From contig JAYZFP010000065.1 of the NCBI GenBank assembly GCA_036336715.1, positions 1 through 64,000 on the forward strand: DNA of 64,000 nt. The letters run 5' to 3'. The notes under the pieces were generated by a model. It made no database searches. It was not told where the DNA came from and saw nothing but the letters and a program-made list of their open reading frames with translations. Position 1 is the first letter of the stretch. Each line of letters opens with the position of its first letter. This stretch comes from JABAAE01 sp036336715 (GTDB lineage Bacteria; Planctomycetota; Planctomycetia; Pirellulales; Pirellulaceae). A program made the position numbers and the translations under genes. Positions 18,431 to 27,839 of this stretch are shown here, in pieces.

Positions 18431-18479
18431 CAGGATTCTCTTGGGCAGGATTCTCTTGGGCAGGATTCTCTTGGGCAGG
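18431..18479. repeat. 15-bp tandem repeat, three copies
   Basis: caggattctcttggg occurs at 18431, 18446 and 18461 with no mismatch, followed by the first 4 nt of a fourth copy. The period is exactly 15. Confidence 0.95.
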
Positions 18480-18732
18480 CAATCGACCATCCTGCGGAGA
18501 GTTGCCGAGTGCTGCGGTTCGGCAGAGCATTCCGGCAAAGGTCCCACGCGGAGCTTTGCACCGACAGTTAATTCACTACATCATCTTGCAGAGGCGTCGT
18601 TCAAATGTACCGCGCGACCCGAAAGGAAACCGTCTCCTCCTGACGCTGCTGGGCCATATTTTCCGTCCAGTTATTGGGTTCGGCTATTTGATTCTGCAAG
18701 GCGATCCGTGATCCTCGCGTCATTTTCGATTT

Positions 18733-21700
18733 TCAACTTCCGGGAACAAACTGCTGCGGCAAGGTGTAACCTTCCCGTGCGGCTGCCTTGCGAGTGGTAA
18801 TCAGAACATACTTCTGGCCATTTTCATCGGTATGGATGACCCAGATCAATTTGGTCATCGGATCGCTTGGTCCGGTAGATGTCTTGATCGGGTTGGCCGT
18901 AAATACGAACTGGGCCAGGATGTCGCCCAGGGCCTTTTTTTCAACCTTGAAATCAACCAGCCTCTGGTTCTTTGTAATCCCGTCATCCATCAGGTGGGTG
19001 CCATTTATGACGATTTTGAATTCAAAGGGAAGCTTGGGGTAATCATCCTTGACCTCAGCAACAATCTTGTCGACCGCAATGTTCAGGTCATCATTTGCAA
19101 TTTCGATGGTTCGAATGTCGGCCAGCAATTCCTCGATGGTGGCAGGAGTCTTCTTGGTGGGAGTTTGAGGGACGACCGCGCCAGCACCGTCGGCAAAGGT
19201 AACCGTGTACTCAAGACCGGCCAGCAGATTGTGGGGAGCCGCCGCATTCTGCCAGCAATTGGCAATCGTGATCTTGTTTTCCACCCCGACTCGCGACATG
19301 CTGGCGACGCTGTCAATCCAATCCGGGATTTTGCGGGCCAGTTTTTTCCAGTGTTTGTCAGCGTCAATTTCAAGCATGTAATCGTCCACCAGGGTAGGAG
19401 CCTTGGCCAGCCTTGCTCGAAGTTCTTCACCGAGAGTGAAAGGGTCTTTGTCCAGTTGCGGTTTGAGGCCGGTTTCCAGGTAGACATCCCCGCCATCAAA
19501 ATGCAGGCTCAGGTAGGCGGCTTGAATTTTGTCTTCACCGCCCATGTACCAGCTCATTAAACCGAGAACTTTCAGCCAATTCGGATCGAACAGGGTCACT
19601 CCGCTTGGGCTCGCCAGGTCGGTGGGGACGACTACCAGGTTCAGGTGCCGATCCTGGTCCGTGCTTTGCAACAGCCTGCTCAACCCGGTCGACAGCAGGG
19701 CCGTTCCGTTCTCGACAATCTCGCGTACCAGACTTTCGGGGGCTGCAAGGAAACGGGTCACGTTTTCCTTGTCAGGGGTATAGTAGGACCAGCCATTATT
19801 GGATTTGTAGTAGGTCCCCTTGGGTGTCTCCTGTTTCTGGCAATCCCCCCACTTGGCAAGCCAGTAGACAACCGGTTTTTGGTCGACCGGTTCAACCACG
19901 AATGCTCCCAGGAGATTGTCCTGACCTTCCTCGTTATTGTCATGCACTGAAAAACTGACCCGTTTGGCCTCCTTCCAACTGATCCCCGCGACATCATCCA
20001 GGACACCAGACATTTGCTGGAATTTGGGGCCCAAGCTTCTCGCAAGCAGGCTCTCGGTATCGTTTTCAAAAATCTTGTTCCCACGCACCGACAGGAGGAG
20101 TCTCAAACCGGGAGGGGTTAATTCGGTGCTGATCGGTTCACCGGCTGTCGGGCTTTCCCAGAGTGTCCGGTCGTCGTCGGCAACGAGATTGCCCCCACTC
20201 GGTACGGTCTCACCACCGGGGTCCTTCGTTTTTTCCTTGCCAGAATCGCCAGAGTCGGGCTCTGCTTTCCCCTCCGAATCCTCCTGGTCGGCAGTCTCCG
20301 TATCCGATTTGCCGAAAATTTGCTCGCCGTATTTGAGGTAGACAAAAAAGGAAGGGATGGCCAGTACCAACAGGGTCAGGCCAATGGGAATCAGTGTCTT
20401 TTTCAGCGAGGATTTCTGTCTTTGCCGGTAGGATGAAGTCGTATTGGCCTCCTCCTCAGCAACGCTGAGTTTCATCCCGGTTGGGGTGGCCGGGTTGCTG
20501 GACTGTGTCGCCTGGTCAGCAGGCCCCATTCCGGCAGGGGGCGAGGCGGCTGTCCGCTGTGATTCGATCGCTGTTTTATTCGCTGGTAGCCCGGCGGAGG
20601 AGGGCAGCGAAGCAGATGGTGTTGAGGCTGTCGGTGTTGAGGAGGGCGTTGATTGCAGGGCCGAACTTGGCGGCAGGATATTGGCTGGAGCCTGTTTGTC
20701 CGGTGTGGATTCATTGACCATCATTTTGGCCCGCACCTGGCGATCATATTCGGCAAAGGTGTCGGGGGTCCGGGGCGTTGCAGGTCGGGTGTTGCCACAG
20801 TCGGGCAGGGCGTTCAACTGTTTGATGACATCTGCGGTGGACTGGAACCGCAGGCCACGGTCCTTACCCATCATGAAGTACACGAACTGGGCCAGTCGCT
20901 TGTCGTATCCCAGGTTTTCCAGTGGCTTGACCTTTTGAGTGGCATGCTGCTGCATCCGGTCCTGGATATTCCCGATCGGAAAAGGGGGTTTGCCGGACAG
21001 TAATTCATAAAACAGGCAGCCCAAAGCGTAGATGTCTGTCAATTCATCGGGCCGGTTGCCAGGAATCGCCAGTTCCGGCGCGCAGTAATCGACCTGGACC
21101 AGGGAATGTGGGTCCGGTTGCAGGTTGGCCTTGACCAATGGCACAAATTGAAAATGGGGATCAAAAAACAGCTTGACGGTATTGCCATTTTTGACACGAA
21201 CATTTTTTGCCGAGATATGCCCGTGGGAATAACCGGCCTGGTGGATGGTCTGCAGACCGAGCGCCAGCCGCCGAATTACATCACAGGCGGCTTTGGGTTT
21301 CAGGTGGCCGGTCTTGGCCATGATGGAGGTGATTGGAACGGCATCGTAATCCTCGAAAACCAGGAATTTGAAGTCATCGTTCTCAACTGCCTCATAGCAT
21401 CGGACCAGGTGGGGCGATGAAAAATACATCGAGGTGGATGCCGCCGTTTTCAGCCGGGGCCATTTTTTTTCGGAGTCTTCTCCGGAGACGAAGCTGAGGA
21501 TTACCGGGTGGCCTGTGACGGAATGAACAGCACGGAAGCCGCCATTGAAGTATCCTTCGGTGATACGATCTTTTACCGTGTAGTCGCCATAGCGAAACGG
21601 TCCGCTGTGCCCCGCCTTGAAGACCTGGCAGTGGTAATCGGTAATCTCCCCCTGGCTGACCAGCCAATCCAGCACATTGGATTGTCCCGGGGGGACCCTT

Positions 21701-21789
21701 GTGAACTCGGCTTGTAATTCCGCCAGTTTTTCGTCAGTAAAAAGGTCACCTGAAGAAATCAGGTTCCAGACGTTGTCTGCAGTACTCAT
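18733..21789 (-). CDS. Membrane pseudokinase with large extracytoplasmic domain
   Basis: 1018 residues from the ATG at 21789; a GTG at 21843 would add 18 residues. Residues ~65-350 have a Hanks-type kinase fold, but key residues are lost: the VAIK lysine position reads VILS (S99), the HRD-x-K-x-x-N loop reads HGHISAKN (189-196, no catalytic Asp or Lys), and DFG reads D210-P-H. The structural APE (CAPEL) and DIYALGC helix are kept. A Pro/Ser/Ala/Thr-rich linker (~370-450) leads to one transmembrane helix near 463-487, then an acidic Gly/Lys linker and ~480 residues outside the membrane. The last ~90 residues (FEFKIVINGTHLMDDGI...WVIHTDENGQKYVLITT) resemble short alpha/beta modules frequent at planctomycete C-termini. 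It probably senses or scaffolds and does not phosphorylate. Confidence 0.8.
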   Translation of the reverse strand: MSTADNVWNLISSGDLFTDEKLAELQAEFTRVPPGQSNVLDWLVSQGEITDYHCQVFKAGHSGPFRYGDYTVKDRITEGYFNGGFRAVHSVTGHPVILSFVSGEDSEKKWPRLKTAASTSMYFSSPHLVRCYEAVENDDFKFLVFEDYDAVPITSIMAKTGHLKPKAACDVIRRLALGLQTIHQAGYSHGHISAKNVRVKNGNTVKLFFDPHFQFVPLVKANLQPDPHSLVQVDYCAPELAIPGNRPDELTDIYALGCLFYELLSGKPPFPIGNIQDRMQQHATQKVKPLENLGYDKRLAQFVYFMMGKDRGLRFQSTADVIKQLNALPDCGNTRPATPRTPDTFAEYDRQVRAKMMVNESTPDKQAPANILPPSSALQSTPSSTPTASTPSASLPSSAGLPANKTAIESQRTAASPPAGMGPADQATQSSNPATPTGMKLSVAEEEANTTSSYRQRQKSSLKKTLIPIGLTLLVLAIPSFFVYLKYGEQIFGKSDTETADQEDSEGKAEPDSGDSGKEKTKDPGGETVPSGGNLVADDDRTLWESPTAGEPISTELTPPGLRLLLSVRGNKIFENDTESLLARSLGPKFQQMSGVLDDVAGISWKEAKRVSFSVHDNNEEGQDNLLGAFVVEPVDQKPVVYWLAKWGDCQKQETPKGTYYKSNNGWSYYTPDKENVTRFLAAPESLVREIVENGTALLSTGLSRLLQSTDQDRHLNLVVVPTDLASPSGVTLFDPNWLKVLGLMSWYMGGEDKIQAAYLSLHFDGGDVYLETGLKPQLDKDPFTLGEELRARLAKAPTLVDDYMLEIDADKHWKKLARKIPDWIDSVASMSRVGVENKITIANCWQNAAAPHNLLAGLEYTVTFADGAGAVVPQTPTKKTPATIEELLADIRTIEIANDDLNIAVDKIVAEVKDDYPKLPFEFKIVINGTHLMDDGITKNQRLVDFKVEKKALGDILAQFVFTANPIKTSTGPSDPMTKLIWVIHTDENGQKYVLITTRKAAAREGYTLPQQFVPGS

Positions 21790-22135
21790 CAATGGGGTTT
21801 CACACCAGAAATCTGTTTCGTTCCAGGATACGGATTTCGACACGGTGAGGCCGACTTTTCAACCGCCAAAACCGTTCGCCGTCCCAAATGGGTGAAAGGG
21901 AAACCCATTCTCGTTTCCTGTTAAGTTTAAACCGAATGCACGGAAAACTGGATACGGATGGCCGAAAACCACCGGTTTTCAGGTTTTTCATGCCGAAATT
22001 GCCGGATGTACTCAAATCTCACAAACGGTTATTTTTAAGGCAAGGGTTTCCGGGCCTGTCTCCCCGAATTGTCAACTGTTTTTTCCCGCTGATGGCGGGG
22101 AAATCACGAACTTTCTCTTCTGAAACGGTTTGATC
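21790..22135. other. Intergenic region between divergent genes
   Basis: 346 bp between the pseudokinase and glutamate dehydrogenase genes. A hairpin (TTTCCCGC / GCGGGGAA) at about 22082-22102 lies ~33 nt before the dehydrogenase start and may shape its leader. No gene is supported. Confidence 0.4.
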
Positions 22136-23365
22136 ATGAAGGCTTTCGAAGCTGTCAAAAATTATTTTGAAAAAGCAGCTGATAAACTCGAATTGAGCAA
22201 CGAGTATCGGCAATTGATGCTGACGCCTAAAAGGGAAATGCAGGTGCAGGTCCCTATCGAAATGGATGATGGCAGCCTGAAGACCTATCTCGGGTACCGT
22301 GTTCAGCATGATGACGCCCGTGGGCCGATGAAGGGTGGCCTGCGTTATCACCACGAAGTTGATCTCGATGAAGTTCGCGCGCTGGCGGCTTTGATGACCT
22401 GGAAAACTGCCGTTGTGGATATTCCCTACGGAGGGGCAAAAGGTGGTGTTTGCGTCGACCCACGAAACCTGTCCAGGAAAGAAAATCAGCGGTTGACCCG
22501 AAAGTTCATTGACCAGATCCATGAGGTGATTGGACCGGATACTGATATTCCTGCTCCCGACATGGGAACCAACGCCGAGACCATGGCCTGGATGCGGAAT
22601 CAGTATGAAAAATACCATGGCTTCAACCCGGCGGTGATCACCGGCAAGCCGGTTGAGCATTACGGTGCGAGGGGGCGGGAAGAGGCGACCGGCAGGGGAG
22701 TTGGGATCCTGACCTTCAAACTGCTGAGCCGCCTGAATCGAAAGCCAAAAGGTACCCGGGTGGCGATCCAGGGGTTTGGTAACGTTGGATTTCACGCCGC
22801 GAAATGGTTGGCCGAGTCCGATTTTACGATCGCTGCCATCAGCGATATTTCCGGGGCCTACTATGCAAAAGATGGTATCGATGTTCACGCCGCGCTCAAA
22901 TACGTGCTGGACGGTCGGAACCTGGAAGGATTCGAAGGAGCTGCAAAAATCTCCAACGAGGAGCTGTTGGAACTGGATGTCGACGTTCTGATACCGGCTG
23001 CGATTGGTGGAGTCATCACGGAGGAAAACGCTGGTCGGATCAAGGCCGGGGTGATTATCGAAGCAGCTAACGGGCCGGTCGATGCGGCGGCCGATGACAT
23101 CCTCGACAGCCGGGAGATTATCGTTCTTCCCGATATTCTCGCCAACGCCGGAGGGGTGACCGTCAGTTATTTTGAATGGGTTCAGAATCGGCAGTTCTAC
23201 CAGTGGGAGCTGGACCGGATTCGACAGAACCTGGAAGCCAAGTTGAGTCAGGCTTTTGAATCGGTATGGGAGATTGCCAATGAAAGGCGGGTCAACCTGA
23301 GAACCGCAGCCTACATGGTGGCAATCCAGCGCGTCAAGAAAGCGACTGAGTTGGCTGGAGTCTAG
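22136..23365 (+). CDS. gdhA: Glutamate dehydrogenase (Glu/Leu/Phe/Val dehydrogenase family)
   Basis: 409 residues, the usual size of the hexameric enzyme. It interconverts glutamate and 2-oxoglutarate plus ammonia. Visible motifs are the substrate segment MKGGLRYHHEVDLDEVRALAALMTWK split over ~63-85, the glycine-rich PYGGAKGG, PAPDMGTNAETMAWM with the catalytic Asp, and the NAD(P)-binding GFGNVGFHAA near residue 210. The late VSYFEWVQN segment is also typical. The ATG at 22136 is preferred over a TTG two codons before it. No ribosome-binding site is evident. Coenzyme preference cannot be read with certainty. Confidence 0.95.
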   Translation: MKAFEAVKNYFEKAADKLELSNEYRQLMLTPKREMQVQVPIEMDDGSLKTYLGYRVQHDDARGPMKGGLRYHHEVDLDEVRALAALMTWKTAVVDIPYGGAKGGVCVDPRNLSRKENQRLTRKFIDQIHEVIGPDTDIPAPDMGTNAETMAWMRNQYEKYHGFNPAVITGKPVEHYGARGREEATGRGVGILTFKLLSRLNRKPKGTRVAIQGFGNVGFHAAKWLAESDFTIAAISDISGAYYAKDGIDVHAALKYVLDGRNLEGFEGAAKISNEELLELDVDVLIPAAIGGVITEENAGRIKAGVIIEAANGPVDAAADDILDSREIIVLPDILANAGGVTVSYFEWVQNRQFYQWELDRIRQNLEAKLSQAFESVWEIANERRVNLRTAAYMVAIQRVKKATELAGV

Positions 23366-23431
23366 AGAATCGTCTGACTCGAAGATTCCAACGACCGCCG
23401 AGCTCCGTTGGGAGACCGGGAAATCGGATCA

Positions 23432-23445
23432 CCGGTCCGGACCGG
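23432..23445. repeat. 14-bp perfect palindrome
   Basis: CCGGTCCGGACCGG, 67 nt past the gdhA stop. Purpose unknown. Confidence 0.5.
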
Positions 23446-23538
23446 ACTCCACTGCAGGTGGGTTGCCAACCAGTGTCCTGGCAGGTTTTGGCGTTTCATG
23501 GAGGCCCTATTTGTCCGATGCCCGGATCCCGGATTTTC

Positions 23539-24123
23539 CTAGCGCAAAATCAGCGATGCATCCTCGTGAAACAGCCTTTGGCACTTGTATTTCGAGACGA
23601 TAAATCGGTGTCCGTAATGCCTGACAAAGTGTCCCGGCATGCCGATCGGTTGCAGTGAGATCCCCTGCCCCGCCAATCCGTCCATCATCCGAAAAGAGGC
23701 TTCCTCCGCGAAAGAACGCCGATGGTCATTCTTTCGCAGGACGATGGAACGCCCCGACAGCTTGAGGAAATAACCGGGAAAATTAACCGATTCAAAGGAG
23801 ACGCCTCGACCTGCAAGACCTGCATGCAGCAGGAAGGATGAGTCCTGAATAAAAAGCCGGCTCGATTCTTCTTCCTGCAGGATTGCCCGGTAACCACGGT
23901 GCCGCAGGAATCTCCCCCGGTAGTTGACCGACTCCAGCGAGACGACAGCCGGTTTTGGCCGTTTTCGGCGGAGCAAACCGAGGGGTCGGTCATCGCGAGC
24001 TTCGATTGTCGGGGTCCAAGGTATCGTGTGCTGCCCCTCGGCAGGACTGCATGCAGCCGTCAGGATGGAGCCGATTACGAAAGACAGCAGGGGAAACGAG
24101 AGTCTGGTAAAGGATTTTGACAT
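23539..24123 (-). CDS. Secreted AbfB (CBM42-type) carbohydrate-binding protein
   Basis: 194 residues from the ATG at 24123, which has GGAGAG upstream and opens a signal peptide (SFTRLSFPLLSFVIGSILTAACS; the TAAC could be a weak lipobox). Residues ~60-194 consist of three ~45-residue beta-trefoil repeats, each with the pattern ESVNxxGxFL...(I/V)...F...ASFRMMDGLAG: VSLESVNYRGRFLRHRG, VSFESVNFPGYFLKLSG, and ISLQPIGMPGHFVRHYG. This is the alpha-L-arabinofuranosidase B domain, which binds arabinose-containing side chains. No catalytic domain is attached. It may be a stand-alone surface binding protein. Confidence 0.85.
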   Translation of the reverse strand: MSKSFTRLSFPLLSFVIGSILTAACSPAEGQHTIPWTPTIEARDDRPLGLLRRKRPKPAVVSLESVNYRGRFLRHRGYRAILQEEESSRLFIQDSSFLLHAGLAGRGVSFESVNFPGYFLKLSGRSIVLRKNDHRRSFAEEASFRMMDGLAGQGISLQPIGMPGHFVRHYGHRFIVSKYKCQRLFHEDASLILR

Positions 24124-24481
24124 TGCAGTCTCTCCGGTTGTTGGGGATTTCCGGGTCTTCAGGCAGGCATGCCTCAGGTTCAACGAGACCCGTTTGACCG
24201 ATGGTTTGACCAAAGAAGCGAGCAAACAGCGTGCCGTCGGCAGAGGACCTCGTCATAATGCCAACTGGCGTCGAAAACCGAATCAATCCGATGGCGCGTT
24301 ATTCAGATTGATGACGCGATGGGGGTGGGGACGCTCCGTTTGAATGGCGGCCGGCGTAAGCCCTGATTGCTGGCGAGATTTCCACCGCAGCTTGCCCGGA
24401 TATCGAATCTGTCCACAAGATGCGCTGAACATGATCGAAAAAGGGAGTTGGAGATGCCCACGAGCGGTTGAGAATCCGTTC
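24124..24481. other. Intergenic region
   Basis: 358 bp with no supported gene on either strand. Confidence 0.35.
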
Positions 24482-24649
24482 CTACTGCCCTTGGGATTTG
24501 GAAAGCTTGCGGGGTTTGCAGAGGTCTTTTTTGCAGCTGCTGATCAGGTTGCATTTTTTGCAATAGTGCGTTGCGGTCGACTCAAATTTTTTTCGATTGA
24601 GTTTTTTGCACTTCTGCTTTTCATCTTTGCGTTTGCAGATTGTTTTCAC
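24482..24649 (-). CDS. Possible small Cys/Lys-rich protein or gene remnant
   Basis: A GTG at 24649 opens a 55-residue frame with six cysteines (5, 14, 30, 33, 39, 44) and about a third lysine, including HYCKKCNLISSCKKDLC, a spacing that could bind a metal. The frame continues open upstream for ~22 codons (GYKTPDATGQLRTPGD) to a TGA but with no better start. A neighbouring frame just upstream reads KDELDGIVTFYQE, so a frameshifted older gene is possible. The base composition is more AT-rich than nearby genes. Lysine richness could also arise from A-rich sequence by chance. No family recognised. Confidence 0.3.
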   Translation of the reverse strand: MKTICKRKDEKQKCKKLNRKKFESTATHYCKKCNLISSCKKDLCKPRKLSKSQGQ

Positions 24650-24809
24650 GACATCGCCTGGGGTCCGCAGTTGGCCGGTGGCATCTGGTGTTTTGTATCC
24701 AAGGGTGAATCGACTCCTGGTAAAAGGTCACAATACCGTCCAGCTCATCCTTTGTTCAGTGGTGGCTGCCAGGAGACATGCGGGGTGGATGGCCACAGGA
24801 CGCCGATTG

Positions 24810-27598
24810 TCAGACACCATCGTCAGAAGATCGGAGTGGTGACTTGTCGCCCATCGAAAAGAAAAAAGATGAGATTGCAAGAGCAACGGGAATCCCGATA
24901 CCGATCAGGCCCGTTGAGAAAAACCAGGCATCCACGTTGAGAGTTAATGGGAAAAAAGTGAGAAAGGCTTTCGTGATGTTGAAAACGACCAATGCCAGAA
25001 GCCCGAATCGGAAAGCAATCAGGACAATCAGGAATTGCTGAAAAGCGATCAGAAGGAGGATCAGGGGTCCGTCTGCAGGACCGGAACTGATATAGGCCAT
25101 GTAGCCGATGAATGTCACGCCCGCAATCAGGTCGATCCTTGTGATCAGCCGAAAGACGACAATTACAAGCATGGTGAAAACGGCGGGCAACGCACTGTAA
25201 AGGACATTGAAAAAACCGGCGATGACTCCCAAGTCACCGGAAAGAATCGCCGGGTTGCAAAGCTTGCGTCCCATCATGGTTTGCAGTGGTTGATCATTCA
25301 GCAATACAGAGAATCCCACGATGGCGGCCCCGACCACACCGAAAATACAACCATAAAGGATTTCCAGCGAGACAAACGGGTCAGATATTTTTCCCTGCAG
25401 CAGCCGATTCCAGGAGACCAGCACCTTGGGCCAGGTCCTGCGAACAAACGGTTCGAGTGCCAGGTAGTAAATCCAGAAACGAACGGTTCGGCCCAACGCA
25501 TTGGTCAGGCAGGAAAGGCAGGTGGTCATTTCCAGGCCCACCGAAGAATTGTGGTGGGCCTCAAAAAGGCCGAGGTTGAAATCAATCAGCAGCATGACGC
25601 CCGCGAATTTCAGTGCCCCGTCCTTGTCGGTTGTGCCAATTTTCAGGTTTCGGATTGCCAGAACGATCGAGATCACCAGCAGCGGCCCACCCAAAAGGAA
25701 AAACAGCGCATCCTGGGCGACTTCTCCATAGTTGGTGGCCTGTTTGTTGGCTCCGCCAGACGGTTGGTTCGGTAACTTTGTCGGGAGTGTCCATTGTCGA
25801 CTGGTCCAGGGAAAAATCACCTGGAAATACCTTAAACGGCCCGCTTTTGTGGCCGCTTCGACACGGATTTCGATCGGAGTATCCAGCTGGGGGTCCGAGA
25901 ATATCCAGGCATGGGATTCATCGGAATCCCACGGGGGCGACCAGCGGGTTTCGGTCGGCTGGAAATCCTCGAAACGGAGACCTGCCCATTTGAAAATTTT
26001 CGTCCAGGAAGCGTCCGATATCGGGTCGGTTTCTTTGGACGGCGGTGTATCGTTGAGTGGAGGGACAATGGAGATTTCCCTCAATTGGCCGTTTCCGGTC
26101 AACCGGATTCCAGCCATTCCGGAGGTGATGGGAGCTGGATCCGTCAGGGTCACCATTCGGGGGTTTCTTGCCTAGAGGAATGGATGATTCGGGCTGAGAT
26201 AGGTGCTGGATTGTCGGTACCAGAACTCCAGGCCGCCATCACGCTGGTCGTTGGGTGATCCGTTTGGAGACTTGTCCGGGTTGTACCAATACCCATAGGA
26301 CGAGTCCCTGACGGTAGCCGGCTCCACTCCCAGCAGATCCTGGCAGAGTTGACTGGCCCTGTTTTCGAGGACTTCCGGTTTCAAATCAAAGTCTGCCTGG
26401 TTCAGGGGGGATACCCGGTTCAGCAGAAAAATGGTTGGGATCAGCAGGGCCAGGAAACATGCAAGGGTCAGCAAGCCCCATTTGGGCGCTATGCCCCCAA
26501 CGCTGCCGATAGCAGCGATCAGGTCAGGTGAGGGAGTCTCACCGGCAGCCACCGCGGCGGCCAGGGGGTCACCTCCCGGCAGGGCTGCGGCAATCTGGAC
26601 GACATTCGCCGGTCGATGATTGGGGTCATTGTCGAGGCACCTGTGAATGATCTTGTTGATTACGGGGTCGAGATCCTTCACGGTATTGGCGATGCGACTC
26701 GGGGCAGACTGGTCCCGGATACGGATCATTTCGGCTATGGAACTGGCTCGAAAGACCGGTTTGCCGGTAAAGATCTCATGGAAAATCAACCCGATTGCGT
26801 AGACGTCCGAGTGTTCCCCCACCGCTCCGCCTGCCAGCTGTTCCGGTGCCATGTAGGCAGGGGTTCCGACGATTCCGTTCTGGTTATCGCTGGCCATGGT
26901 CAGCCTGGCCAGGCCAAAGTCCGTGATCCGTACTTTGCCCCGGCCATCAATCATGATGTTCGAGGGCTTTAAATCGAGGTGAACGACACCCCGCTCATGG
27001 GCAGCGTACAGGCCACTGCAAATCTGCCTGGCGATATCAATGCCCTTGTCACCGGGAAGACGCCCAATCCGCCTCAGCAAGCTGGAAAGATCTTCGCCAT
27101 CGATAAACTCCATGGAGAGAAAATGCTGGCCATCGATTTCACCAATATCGTAAACCCGGCAGACGTTGGGGTGGGAAACCGACCTGGCCCGGCGGACTTC
27201 GTTATAGAGCAGGTTAAGTCGCTCGTGGTCCTGGGTGAGGTTTTAGGGGAGGAATTTCAGGGCTACCGATTGGGCCAGCTTGAGGTCGTCGGCGCGGTAG
27301 ACTCTCCCATTCCGCCCCGACCCAACGGACCCACGATGCGGAAACGTTCACCAAGGATGGTCCCCGGTGGAAACCGGTGCGAAGTCGAATCCGTGTCCGA
27401 GAGAACACTCGAAAGTGCCGAGGATGACGAAGGCCGTGCTGTTCCGGAGGGTGTTGGTGGAGAGGAGAGAGAGCCCTGGTAAACCTGGGTTGCGAAATGA
27501 CTTTCGTCAACGCCCTTTGTCTGAATTGCTGAGCCACAGCTGGGGCAGAATTTGTCCTTGGGGTTGATTTCGGCCTGGCAGGAATCGCATTTCAACAT
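24810..27598 (-). pseudogene. Disrupted zinc-ribbon / Ser-Thr kinase / 7TM receptor-like gene
   Basis: One original gene of ~930 codons is visible. 27598-27302 encodes a zinc ribbon (CDSCQ...CPSCG) and the kinase start to GRGGMGE. There a single base is missing: GAG then TC-TAC where GAG-GTC-TAC is expected. In the shifted frame YRADDLKLAQSVALKFLP runs into TAA at 27243-27245. The frame then continues through intact kinase motifs (HLDLKPSN, DFGLA, APE), a membrane helix near 26450, and a TAG at 26172-26174. In the same frame, 26156-24813 gives the rest of the family's C-terminal domain and ~7 membrane helices. Kinase-TM-7TM proteins of this layout are known in planctomycetes and acidobacteria. 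Three lesions argue for a pseudogene; sequencing error is the alternative. Confidence 0.8.
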
Positions 27599-27839
27599 GT
27601 TCTACTCTTGCTCGCAGGCGGCAAATCAATGGGACGTGCAGCCCTGGGGAACTCGGGTTTGAGTGGGCATCCTGCCGGCGTTCTGAAGAACTCCATTCTA
27701 ATTGGCCGTTCTGTAACCGCTTCCTTTATCTTTCAAAAGGTTGATTCAGGGGTGCTTTTCATGTGAACGAAACTGTCTGCAGCCCTCCGTTGGTTGGGTG
27801 GTTACCGGTGAGCCTGCCTGTTTTCGGATCGTGGGAAAT

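Larger units (their letters stand above)
18297..18732. other. Intergenic region between convergent genes
   Basis: 436 bp holding the terminator at 18328-18352 and a triplicated 15-bp repeat at 18431-18479. No gene is supported. Confidence 0.5.

Noticed and set aside
18431..18479. CRISPR-like array
   Set aside because: Units are directly adjacent without spacers and only three copies exist.
24344..24940. 198-codon plus-strand frame
   Set aside because: Overlaps the kinase pseudogene end and the Cys-rich frame; hydrophobic part is the complement of Lys codons.
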